A stretch of 64,000 bases of DNA from Certhia americana (Eukaryota; Chordata; Aves; Passeriformes; Certhiidae): the NCBI GenBank assembly GCA_018697195.1, contig CM031858.1, positions 82,413,410 to 82,477,409 on the forward strand, in the 5' to 3' direction. Each line of letters begins with the position of its first letter. The first letter of the stretch is position 1. Shown in pieces: positions 1 through 11,899 of the stretch. The notes under the pieces were generated by a model. It was given only the letters and a program-made list of their open reading frames with translations, was not told where the DNA came from and made no database searches. The position numbers and the translations under genes are program-made.

Positions 1-2159
1 TCCTGAACAAGTGGTATAGCATGAATTCATCCTCATTTTCCTGTGCTGCAGGGACTTCACTGACACCTGCCTTGCTTTCCTCAAATATCTAGCATTATAT
101 GTATTTCTTTTCAATACTGCTTAATCACAAAACATGCTATTGATAGCTCAGGGCAGGGCTGACTTTAGATAAGCCAAGGTGTGGAAGTCATACCCAATAT
201 AATTCACACAAAAACAAGTCTTCCTTTTCTTTCCATTGTTTCACCAAACTGCCTAATACAGGAGCTGATTACCACAACCACAGACACTTTGCACAGGCCC
301 TCACCCCTCAGCACACAAAAGATATCCCAGGTGCTAAGACAGTATCAAAAAAAAAAAAGAATTATAAATACTAGGGCATAAAATTTTGCCCACGCTTCTT
401 AAGCCAGGACTGCTCCAAGTCCCAAATAAAACCATTCTATATCAACAGATTAAAACAAAACAAGTAAGTACTTTAAATTCAGCTCAAAAAGTAGAATTCA
501 GGCTAAAATAATCAAATATATATTCTAAGCACATCACCCTGGGTATTTTTTTTTTAAAACCATAAGTGTCAAATTCCACTTGAAGTAATTTTTGTGCTAT
601 AACTGAATAGAGAAAGAGGAACACATCTGGTGCCTGCACTGTGCAAACGTATTTATGATTAAATAGAATTGAATACCAAAATCCTGCAATGATAAAATTC
701 ATTAGACTAGTATAATGCTGCATAATTACTCTTTTCTTATATCATCCACTGCATCCTTTAAGAGCTCTTTTTACCCACTGGTATCAATGTGCTATATCAT
801 ATTTACATACACCCCATATAAAAGGCTGAGGAAGTATTAGATATGTCAGAGGGTGACATGGAAAGGCAACTGCTGTACAGTGACTACATTTTCAGCCAAA
901 CAAGAGAAAACTAATTTAAATTCATTCCCTGGCATGAGACTCTACAGACAGGTACTGGATTTACATTTTGAAAGGAAAGATGCTTCATACTACAGTAAGG
1001 AAAAAAAAATCAATCCATCACTCCTTTCTACCAGCACTCCTTACTCAGCTTGCCTGCCTTGCATTACTGGCCCTCCACCAACACACCATCCACAGATTTC
1101 TTCATGGACCTTGCTAAGTAAGCATCGCCCTTGGGTACTTTCCTCACTGAAAACATGAAGATTACTGCTCACACCTCAGACTTGGAAGAAAGCTGCCAGC
1201 AGGCAGTGGCTCTCTCTGAGCCTTGGCATGGCTACCTTTGCTCTCCTTCTCTCCTACCAACCCAGGTGACTCATGACTCTTAGCAGGCAGCCCAGTCTCC
1301 CCCCTGGCTCATGCAAACTGTAGCATACAAAGGTCCTAACAAAGGATCCAAGCTCCCCAAGCCACCAAGGAAAACCAGGGTCTCCGATGCCACAAAAACT
1401 TGGGCTGACACCAATAAAGATGGGTTGCCACACTTCTTCAAAAATAATTGCCAGGTACCAAAGACTTTCACCATCCCTGTTCCAATTTTTTTACATGTTA
1501 AGCAACCCACTGTCTCCCTAAGGCATGCTCCATCTCCCTCTCAGTGTACTCACTGTTCTTCATTGTTGACACAGAGGAGTAAGGCAGTTTTGACTAATTA
1601 AAGAGGTAAGTTAGCTACTAAGGCTGATGGTGCAAATACGCTGGCTGCTCTCCTAGATGGGTTAGGGATGATACCCAGGCAGTCTAGTGAAAATAACAGC
1701 CTTTGGATCAGGTTCAGCAGGCAATTACAGAGCCAGCATGGAGCTGGCAGATTTGCACAAGGGACAAAGTAACTGTCCACAACCACACTGTCCTCCCCCT
1801 TCAAACAGCAGGCAGATACCCGTCTGATAAGAGCTTTTCTCCAAAGCTGTACCTACAACCAAAGAAGTCAAGGAAATGGAGATTAATAGAAGCAGTCTGC
1901 AGACACAGCAAAAAGATAGCTGAAACCAATTACTATTGGTACTATTTGTACTTATTTCACATCAGCCTACAGGTTTCTAATAAAAAAAACCAAAAAAATG
2001 GCCCTGACCTGTCGCCCTGATTTGTTGAACAGCGACACTGTTTTCCAGCCCTCTACTAATTATGGGTCATTTGAACTACAAGGAAGAATTACTCTGCATT
2101 AAATATTTATTGAGCCCCTAACCAAAATAATCTCTCTCAAACGGTATTTTTATTGTAAA

Positions 2160-2235
2160 CAAAAGCCACAAAAGTTCACAAAAGCCACAGAAGTTCACAA
2201 AAGCCACAGAAGTTCACAAAAGCCACAGAAGTTCA
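2160..2235. repeat. 19-bp tandem repeat, four copies
   Basis: Four head-to-tail copies of CAAAAGCCACAGAAGTTCA are present. The last three are identical and the first differs at one base (A for G). Confidence 0.95.
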
Positions 2236-3129
2236 CACCTCAGGTTCCTTAAGACAACAGAGAAAAACTACATTGAGCAGTTGCAAACAGCCAAAAGGCA
2301 CAAGAAAATCATTAATTCAAAATTTAAAGGTTAAAAGGTTGTCACTCAAAGGGCTGTCCACAAATGGCACAATAACATGCTCTTTCTAGTGACTGTGGTG
2401 TGCAGATCTACCTTTCAATAGTTACTAATACAATTAAGAAATACCATATTCTTAACAAGCTTAAGATTGAGGGGACATGAAAGTTATGACATTTTTAAAC
2501 TTTCCTGGACCAGAACAGAAGTTAGGCTGTAATTTGAAGTAAATTCAAAGTAAATTAAAGTAAATATATACAAACAAGAAGTAAATTAAAATAAAGCACT
2601 TGTTTAGTAAGTAACTGTGCGTGAACTGACTGTTTCATTTTCATCATTTTCTAATTAGTTAAAGTTGACATAGATATATTTGAAACCAAACTAATTTAAA
2701 TTTTACATCATGTCTCCTTTCTTTCATAAAAAGCATAAAGGAATCACAAAACCACTTTAATATGTCAAATAAAATGGTTTAAAGATTCACAAAATGTAAA
2801 TTTTCAACAAAGAAGATGCCAATGATCACTGAGGAAGGATTTTTCCGATTTTGTTTCACATATAAGAGGTAACACCAATTATTGACCTACATCTTCTTGA
2901 TGCAGAGCAAACAAAACACCAGCATCATAGGAATACAAGGCAGTATTTTACTGCTCACAGCTCTTTCTCAAATGTTTCAAAACATCAAACCTTCAATTCG
3001 TCTTTTGTGTAAGGTGTCAAATTCCCAAAAAGATTCGCATATTTCCGCAGTTTACTCTTAACTGACACTAGGCAAAAGCACTCCTACAAAAGCAGCCCAC
3101 AAAACTGTTCTGCTATTCAAAGGAGAAAA

Positions 3130-3490
3130 ATAAAAGCAGGTTTGGGGAAGTGAAGGGTCCTACTACAAGGAGCCACACAACCTTGGACTCTCAGCAGTGG
3201 CCAGGGGCTACTCTGGCACAGCCTCTCTCCGGCCAGATGCCAAAGACATCTGCAGATTGGTCCAGGCATTCTGGAAAAGCCCTGCCCGCTCTCAGCTGGA
3301 GCGCACAAAGCAAGGCAGCTGTCCTGAGCTGGCTGCTGCTGGCAGAGCAAGAGAGGCAGCTCCCTCCCAAACATCCTTTCCTCCAAGCAGCTCTTGCATG
3401 CAAAGCAAAGACAAGACTGAATATCAGAGGAGTTGTGTCCTGGCAACCTACAGGAAGACAATGCCATTTCCCAGAGCTCCATAGTCCTTC
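3130..3490. other. GC-richer unclassified patch in intron 2
   Basis: Base composition is higher in G+C than the surroundings and stop codons are sparse on both strands. A plus-strand frame (3150-3683) and a minus-strand frame (3117-3482) are both open, so openness is not evidence of coding. No splice-site pairing or protein motif is evident. It could be an old repeat or a diverged regulatory element. Confidence 0.3.
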
Positions 3491-4964
3491 ATCTGTGGAA
3501 ATGCCTACGTTTTTCCTAAGAGGAAAGCAAGGCAGGACAAATCATCACAGGCTAAACACAACTCCAGGACTGAGACATCAGAATCTCTCTTACATCTCTT
3601 TCAGACCATGTGCTTTTGAAAATCATTATCCTAGCTTCCAAATACCAAAAGTAAATTTAGTGTCATTTACAATGAATAAATAGTATGGCAAACTAAATGT
3701 TTGCATCTAAGCTTGAAAGTCTGAAATATTCTAGCATGACATGACACAAATGCCAATGAAAACAAATGAAAAAAGACCTTGTGAATTACCTATATGTGAT
3801 ATCACAAAGACACAAGCACTCCCAGGGTGAAAACCATATCTAAAGAAAAGTATTTCATGTTCTGATTGTTTTTTATTACATGGAAGTGTGACCTGGTTTG
3901 GTAGTTTAAACTACTGAAAAGATATAAAACCTAAAAAAAAAACAAACCAGGTAGGAGGTTTCTTAGATAATTAATCCCAAAACCTTCCAAGAAAATAAAA
4001 ATTAAAAGTAACCCACAAAGATCTGGGCTCCAAAAGTATCACCAACATGCACCAGCAATTTAAATAATTTACATTAAAGAGTTTAAAGAAACTCAGTTCA
4101 GTTTTTGCCCAAGTCTTTGCAAGATCTGAATAAAAAGTCAGAGAATTAATTTCAAGACTGTCTCAAGGACCTAGAGGGCATTCTGGAGAGACTAATACAA
4201 TTTAAAGGTTAAACCCATAGAATCAGCATGAACTCCTCAGAAGACATATTTATATGTTTAAAACACTTTTTCCATCCTTTGAAGAGTGACAAAAATATAT
4301 GAGCAATATTCCCATGTAGACCGGTTTGGAGAAAAGAAAATAATGTGACAGAACTCAGAATTGATCAGCCACAGCATTGGATATTGCACATCATTTATTG
4401 ATGTTTTAAAAGTGCTCCTATTAGGCTGCAATTAAATTTTGCATTTTCTTCATTACAAAATTTAAAAAATATGAAGGGTACTTCGCTTCTTCTCTACTCA
4501 TCCATTTTTCTAGACAAGTAAGGAGACTCACAGTCCTTTTTCTCATGCATTGCTAGAGAACACCTTGTAGACCACAGAAAGCCTAAACTGAGACCTCAAA
4601 CATTTTAAACTGGAAAAGATAGCATAAGCAGTGTTGAACAAAACTAGCATTTCTGTGACGTTAACCGGTCACTAGAATAAAATGTTCACTCTACAAAGAA
4701 GCTGGTGATTGGAATCGAGTATTCATGATTAAAGGAGCTTAAAAAATATAAAAAACAAAATCCTTCTAATATTTCCTAATGTATTTTAACTATGCACATC
4801 TCTGGTATTTATAAAACACATGGAGGGAGTCTCAGCATGCAACCACTTAGTCACAAAAACATTTTGTGAGATGTCCCACAAAAATGAATGTGAATACTTT
4901 TGTATAGAATGGTTCTTGGAAATGTGCCCAATGGAAGTAAAAATAGTAATAATGACAGTCTTAC

Positions 4965-5162
4965 CTGGTCCCAGGGACAGATGATTCCTCCAAAACACAT
5001 AAAGAGATATCCCATGGCAACAAGACATACCCAGACCACCAGAGAAAATATACGAAGCAGCTTCTTAAATACAGGTTCTACGCAGACAAGGATAAATATA
5101 GCAAAAAAAATTGCTAGGGCTGTTGGAACAGTTATTAAAAATGCCACGTGGTCTTCAACTTC
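4965..5162 (-). CDS. ADCY2: ADCY2 coding exon 2: membrane helices 2 and 3
   Basis: This exon encodes residues 77-142 of adenylate cyclase type 2. It opens EVEDHVAFLITVPTALAIFF and ends in CFGGIICPWDQ. Residues about 82-104 form transmembrane helix 2. The basic loop FKKLLR (108-113) follows, and residues about 114-133 form helix 3. It is bounded by AG (5164-5163 on the minus strand), preceded by a strong pyrimidine tract, and by the donor GTAAGA (4964-4959). Its 198 nt are an exact 66 codons, so both flanking introns are phase 0. The match to ADCY2 is close throughout, with conservative changes such as CVEP where I recall CIES in human and IIC where I recall TVS. Exon 3, which should begin with the rest of the first six-helix bundle, is not found between 1 and 4964 and must lie beyond the left edge. 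Confidence 0.97.
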
Positions 5163-5399
5163 CTGAAAACAGAGGAAAATAAAAAGGAAGTTAAAAACAA
5201 GTGTACTTAAAGGTCAGACATCAATAACATACTCTAAACTTATTGTACGTGGAGATGGCAGAAAGACACAACTGGATATCTAAAGTATGTTAAAACAAAA
5301 CAGGATTTCTTTCATGGTAAGAAGCTGTTATGTGGAATATCAGCTTTGTAACTACTACTGTAAGTATTAACCATAATAGCACAATACTTCTTTTACTAC

Positions 5400-5830
5400 T
5401 CTGAGTTGCAGCAGGCTGTGAGAAGTGTGTACAACATGAGGGAGGCTGAGTTGGAAAGCTGGTTCCAAGCTCAGACAGCATTGGACCCATGTTCCACGGC
5501 CAACAACTCCACTGCCAGCACACAAAACAGAGGGGCAAAATGCAGAAGAACTGAAGCTTGCAAGAGCATGAATCTGCAGGAGAAAGAAATTTCCCCTGAA
5601 GCCTGTCATGCCCCTGCAGAAACTCTGCTCTGCAGAATGCAAAGACCCATCGCATCAGGAGAGGAGCTGGAGCTGAGCCAGGCAGCCCCATCTGCTCTGT
5701 AACAGCCAACGCAACCAGAGAACACGATGGGTGACAGCAGCAGGGACTCTCTTGTGAGAAATACAGAGGTGTGCCTCTGAAACACTCCTGAGACCTGTGT
5801 GCTTCCTAGGGGCTCATAGCAGGGATGTCA
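5400..5830. other. Unclassified GC-moderate stretch next to exon 2
   Basis: It lies 240-670 nt from the exon 2 acceptor on the intron 1 side. Open frames exist on both strands, but none resembles adenylate cyclase or another family I know. It may be a decayed repeat. Confidence 0.25.
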
Positions 5831-6029
5831 CCAAGAGATTCCCAAGCCTCACAGAGCCCACTACTGACCACTGCTATAGTTTCACAAGGGCACCAGTGAC
5901 ACAGCCAGGAATAGTTTGAGCAATAACAAGATGGATTGCAGAGGGTGATGGTAAGGCACTCCGGAATGCAAGTATTATTTTCACCAATCCTCACAAAATT
6001 AAAATTCCTACGGGAACAGAACCTTAATC

Positions 6030-6745
6030 CATTCCACTCCTACAAGTTTGATGCCAATACCAGAAAGAGATGGTCTGAGTCTGAAAGGGGATTGCAAGGA
6101 AAAGGAATTCCAGCCACTCCAGCCAGTATATTGGCCTTGGGGGCATGGGCAGTAAACAAGAGATGTGCACCCAGGATCTTGTCACACAGATGGGGTGGGA
6201 TGGCTCCTGTGACAGGAGTGTTGAAGTATGAGGAAATGGAAGGATACTAGCTCTTCCTGAAGGAGAGGAGAGGGGACACAAGGAGAGGGTGTTTCCCTCT
6301 ATGTCAATGACCCATAAGAATGTATGGAGCATCCCCTGCTGGGTAATGGATGAGGAGCTGAGGACTTACAGGCTGGTTTAAAGGGAGAGCAGAGATAGCC
6401 AACATTACATTGGGGGTCTGCCACAGGTCACCCCACCAGGAAGACTGAGAAGATGAGGCCCTCTGTAGACAGACAGGAACAGCCCTGAATTCACAAGTCC
6501 TGGTCCTCATGAGGAACTTCAGCCACCCCAATACCTGTTGAAGGGGAAACACAGCAGGGCACAAGCAATACAGATGGCTCCTGGAATGCGCTGATGGTAA
6601 TTCCCTTCTCCAAGTAATACAGGACAGGTTGGGTGGGGCTTTGAGCAGCCTTTTTTAGAGGAAGGTGTGCCTGGCTGTGGCAAGAGGGCTGGCACTAGGT
6701 GATCTTTAAGGTCCCATCTAACCCCATGCACTCTATGATTTATTA
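6030..6745 (+). mobile_element. CR1 LINE, internally deleted (endonuclease part fused to 3' UTR)
   Basis: From about 6030 to 6630 the sequence follows the early ORF2 endonuclease region of bird CR1. It includes the CTCTATGTCAATGACC stretch (6297-6312), the GGATGAGGAGC stretch (about 6349) and the segment around 6410-6600 corresponding to the conserved Tyr-Arg-Pro-Pro and fixed-spacing asparagine/aspartate region. At about 6635 it switches directly to the CR1 3' UTR (TTGAGCAGCC, then TGATCTTTAAGGTCCC) and ends with the terminal TCTATGATT. The reverse transcriptase region is absent, so this copy is internally deleted as well as truncated. Frames are broken. It is antisense to ADCY2. Confidence 0.85.
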
Positions 6746-8329
6746 TTATTTGAAGCAGACTGAGAAAACTGTAAACCACCCTGAACAATGCAGCTGTCAA
6801 AATGCCTCACAAATCAACTACATCCATAACTCTATAAAAGCCTTTTTGACAGTGATAGTTGAAAGGTACTACAGGTTTTGATTCTGCTTAAAGTATTTAT
6901 CTGGAAGTACAGACTCTAGATTACATATATACATTCTCTCCTAGCAACTGCTTACTTTGAGTTTGAAATGTACAAACAACGCCCAGAGCAAGGGCTAGAA
7001 TATAATGTGAAGCAAGATTCAGAATATTCAATATTCAAATTATATACAGAACTTACTTGGAAGCTACTACACTAACATCTTTAAATCATCTAATGATGGG
7101 TGCATTAAAAAAATAAATATTTTATTTCCTATTGCTGTACATGCTCAAAAAGTATGCCTGGTTGAAATACAACAGCACTATATATCAAAGTACAGTCACA
7201 GGATCTTTAGTCATTCCCAGCTGTTATGAATTCTAACAGCCTCATTTGAAGCAACAAGGATTCCCAAAAGCAGGCCCCAAATGCTACTGCTGCTACAGTA
7301 ACCACAGACTTCATGCAGAAAAGCCTCTGATTCATTTTTCATGGTGAAATCTTCAAGAGAATCTGAAAGTACTTATTTGATGATTTGTAAGACATCTAAG
7401 CACAAAGAAACATTTCTTTTCCCTTGATTTGTAGTTGCTTTTTTAGTTCCCTGTTAAATCTTGTTTACTGATGGGTTTTCAACTTAAATACGTAACATTT
7501 TACTTAAAAGTATCTTAATATGACATTTTTTTCTTTCTTGTGTGCAAATGATTTGCTTCAATTAAATCAAAAGTAAAAATTTACAAATAAATTAGTAATT
7601 TTTCATACATTTACAAACGCCATCAGCAGGGTTTGGGTTTTTTTGTTTGCTTCAGTTTTTTTTCCCTGGTCTAGTAAGTTTTACAACCTGATACCTAGAG
7701 ACACTCGCTGTAAAAATCTGGCCCCCTTTGCTGTTCTCATTTCTTCATTTTCCTCACAGCTCTGTCTGCGTGTGCACCGCAGACTGTGACACCCAGCTGC
7801 TCCCAGCTCCAGCTCAGGAGCAGCCACCACCCTGACAGGCTCAAGCCAAGGGAAACACCACAGTATACCCTACCCTGCCTGGCAAAAGTCAGCTCGTCTT
7901 CCAACTCTCCTGAATTTTAAATCCCTCTTAAATTTATGGAGTCACACGTTGAAGCAATTATTATTGCAACACTGACAATCACAGTATAAGCAAAAGAAGT
8001 GTCAGAAAATTTTAAGTGGTGGTGGAATAACCCTGAAATGCAAACACCAAGCTTCCAAATATCAAATACACACACAAAGGCTTTCAGGCACTTGGGTAGT
8101 CACACCGAAAACAAAATTATGGCCTTAAATTTAGGTATAGGGGTGTCTGCAAGAGTACAGAGCTGCATAGAATAAGATACTTGCCATCTTGCATAATAAA
8201 CAGTAAAAATATAAAACCTATCTACTAGTAGGAAGAATTACTGGTTTATATATCTGAATGTTGTGATTTTTGATCAATCCCCTCTCTGACACGTGTTTCA
8301 GTTAATTGATTTAGTAAGTGGCACAACCA

Positions 8330-8352
8330 ATGTCAGCTCAGTTAGCTGACAT
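8330..8352. repeat. Perfect 9-bp inverted repeat with 5-nt loop
   Basis: ATGTCAGCT (8330-8338), loop CAGTT, AGCTGACAT (8344-8352). The arms are exact reverse complements. No associated element was recognised. Confidence 0.9.
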
Positions 8353-10960
8353 CAAAAGTGTTTAACTTCAACCAGGTAGGATTGCCAAACTTGTTGCAAG
8401 AGACAGGTGTCACAAGCAACAGGGCAACATCAACTTCCTTGCACCATCTGTCACGCAGCCCAAGTCACAGCACCAAAGGAAACCACAAACTCCTGGAGTA
8501 AGCCAAGACTCTGGAAAACCACATATTTAAATGATGGAGAATTGGCATTTCAGTGATAAGGATCATGCTACAAACATACTAGCAAGAAAACCCAGACCCA
8601 CTTCAATTGCAAGCTCCTCCACATCAGTAAAAAAGTAATAAAACTACTGTATTTTCTGGGAGGATCTGGCTTCATAACAGATCAACAATATTTGGATATC
8701 GGTTTACAGCACATGTATGCTCATGCAGCTACTTATATTTATATGTATTCTATAATTAGGTAAATCCATCAAAATGTTTCTTCCAAATTAAGACTACTCA
8801 ATTTCCTTTTTTTATGTGTATACTGATCCCAACACTTAGCTGAACTATTTTGATCACTAAATCTAAAATTTTACTCCTGCTTTCTCTCCTTCTGTGGTCG
8901 CCTACTATGCAATTTTACATTTTGATTTAAATGTATGCAAGGAGAAAAAAAATAGACTACACAGTATCAGCTCCTGAGCACAGGTGACCTCCCTGAGCTG
9001 ATACAGGACAATATCCTTCTGCTGTCACAAGCTGCTTGCATAACACCATACCCTGTACAAATTCGGATGTAAAATTGAAATTTAAAGACAGAGTAGTGTA
9101 TACATAAGGCAATTTATAAAATATATACCAAAATATAACTTTATTATAATTTGTATCCTTTACAGAAAGCCTTAATGTGTACAGGGGGATTTTCACAATC
9201 CCACCTTTAAAATACATGCTAATGTCAGCTCAAGAAAAGCAGGCCCTGTAAGGCAGAGGATTATTCTGGAAACTACTTTGAACAACATTTTCATATTACT
9301 TCAGAGGAACTAAATCTTTACAGAACTGTAACTTTAAGAGCAGGACATTTAAAACTTGCAGCTTCCTGATAAATATTTGCAATTATCATTGTGTTTAAAA
9401 AGTTGAGCATTACAAAATGCTGAAGGTTAGCTGTTCTGTTACCTTAAACACTTCCCAAAGAGGTTGAAGGAAAAAAGAAGAAAACCAAACCCAAACACCT
9501 TGCTCTTTTTTTTTTCCCGCTAGTCTCGAAAATTAAAATACACCAGAGGTAATAGAATTAAAATATCAGCATGACACTTTTGAACATAATGGCTAAGCCT
9601 GCAATAGATGGATCTTACCTGACAGCTCTGTCTCCCTGAGTGTTTTCTATCTTGCTGTCTTTTAATTACTGAAGAAATTAAAAAGTCTACTGTTAGAAAT
9701 TTCTCCAACTCCCACAAATTCTTCCAAAGTGTGATAATCTTGTTATCACCAGCAAAATCTGAAGAGTCACTTTCAATCATCTTTCCAAAACCCACAAACT
9801 TCCCTCAATCTACATCCTGTTCTTTCGTAGATAATGTCATGCCCTTGGTTTAATTTTAAACAGCAAAGCTGCTGTAGAGTACTTCACTGTTATATGTAAA
9901 AGCACAGATTAAATAATCCATAAAAATGAACAAATAAGCAGTTAAAATGACAGTTTTAGCATAAAACCTTTTAACATGGTCCCTCATTCTTTTGACATTT
10001 TTTCTTTATTCTTTTTGTTTAATGGAATTCAACAGTAGTCTATATACAGTAGACTGCTGCTGGGATCTGAAATACCACACGCTTTGAATTAACTCAAACC
10101 ATTTACTACAATAAACTCCTACTAAAATCCCTTTTTGCTGAGATCAGTGAAACACATTCTAAATGTAAATATAAAACCAAGTGATTAATGTTCTTCAGAC
10201 ATTGATTTACTTTTTTATCTCACACATCTATTTAATTTTCAGTACCTTCAATTTCATACAGCTATTTTCAAAAATCTTGAGTGTTAGTAGAAATGTTACA
10301 GGGCATAAGGATTACTATTTTGCTGACCTCTCAATCAAACATCTTCCTTTAACAGGACAGACTGGAAGAATCTCGAGTTGTCTCTGCAGCAAAAACTGCC
10401 CATTTTTCCTGTAAAACCTTTTCCAGGACTTGAGATGATGATTTTCAGAAGACATAATCACCCTTCTCTCTGTAAAACTGGAAAACATTTAAATTCTCTA
10501 ATATATAAAAAAAATATTTCTCTACAAAATCTGCAGAAGTCTTCTGACTACTTGTGACCTCTCTCTTATGGTTTTATATTTTAGTGAATTTACTTATGGC
10601 TGACTGCACTGTGTGCCATCTACTAGACAGCTGGAAAAATCTCCATTTTATTAAGAGGTGCTGTGCCCTGCTCCTGGCCAAGTAGCTGTACAGTTTAATC
10701 TAGGATTTCATCATTTAGGACAACAACTGAAAAGTTTTTGCCAGCAGTCTCAGGTTTCTTTTTCATCAATTTCATTAATGTAAGTCCATCTCCACTTAAG
10801 AAATTTTGCAGTGTCTTTAAGGACAGATACTATTTCCAATACCACATGATGTTTTCTGGATCCACAACTCAGAAAGACTCCTCTGCATTTTGTGCCCAGC
10901 ATTTATCTTTCATAACATAAAACTACATAAAACTTTCCTTGTTATTCTTGCTTAGCTGCC

Positions 10961-10980
10961 TTTTTTTTTTTTTTTTTTTT
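10961..10980. repeat. T20 homopolymer
   Basis: An uninterrupted run of 20 T. On the minus strand it reads as poly(A), but no retrocopy is evident beside it. Confidence 0.95.
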
Positions 10981-11772
10981 AGTTCTTCCATTGAGTTTTG
11001 TGCAGCGTATTCAAGGACATTAGCAGAAAATTAACTAACCTGTATCTTTTAATCAAACTATCCTGAAGTTTGTTCAATGAAGCTTTTCATTTTCACTAAG
11101 GCCCTCTGTAACTGCATGCCTGATTTTTTTTCTCTTTGATTCAGCATTCCCTGTCTGGCTTAGCAGATCAATGATAACAGCATCACGCCCAAATCCAGTT
11201 GTTTCATGATGTCTGTTGTCTTGAGAAATGCAGTTCTGTCTATTACTGAATCTGACATGCAGTCTGCACTTGCTGTTAGTGCACAGAGATCTCTGACCCC
11301 ACACTAAATTCATGTCAGTCCAGACACTTGCACATGACATGGAACACGTGGCATTACAGCTGCCCAGCTGCTGTGATGCTGTCACATCACACGAGAAGCA
11401 GTTCTCCATCCATGGCTACATTCTACACTATTTTGTTTTCATTAGTATATGGGAACATAATTGGAGCAGCAAGATTTCATCCAAACCCTTCAGATGACAT
11501 TCTGGCCACCTGAAGCCTTTCCCCAGGCGTGAAAGCCATGAACCATGTGTGCTGTAAATGTGCTCCCTGTATGAGAAGTGTGCAGTTTTGCAACAAAGCA
11601 GCACTTCTGCTGCAATCCAACAAGAACTGTTCTTTGGCATTAGGGGCAATGTCCTTGTGAGCACACAGGACTAACAGTGACAATATAGTGACCAACCCTG
11701 CAGGTCTCATGAATGCCCCTCTGACCACACATACACATGCCTGACCACCAAGCCAAGCAGTTTTGGCCAGTG

Positions 11773-11840
11773 GTTTGTTTTTTGGTTTTTTTGTTTTTTT
11801 GTTTTTTTTTGGGGGGGGGTTGTTGTTGTTGTTGTTTTTA
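11773..11840. repeat. T/G-rich low-complexity tract
   Basis: T runs broken by G, then nine consecutive G (11811-11819), then TTG triplets. Confidence 0.95.
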
Positions 11841-11899
11841 GTAAATACAGCTACATATATATATTATCTATTTTCTCAATTAGTCAGTAGAAAATGATT

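Larger units (their letters stand above)
1..4964 (-). other. ADCY2: ADCY2 intron 2, 5' part
   Basis: This begins at donor GTAAGA (4964-4959) and runs off the left edge. No exon-like coding block with ADCY2 similarity is visible. The stretch is AT-rich apart from a GC-richer patch at about 3130-3490. That patch is open in several frames on both strands but has no recognisable protein or repeat. A 19-bp minisatellite lies at 2160-2235. Confidence 0.85.

Noticed and set aside
3150..3683. 177-codon plus-strand frame in intron 2
   Set aside because: The opposite strand is equally open, the composition is uneven, there are no splice signals and it has no recognisable homology.
4900..5166. Plus-strand frame covering exon 2
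   Set aside because: It is antisense to a clearly conserved ADCY2 exon with proper splice sites.
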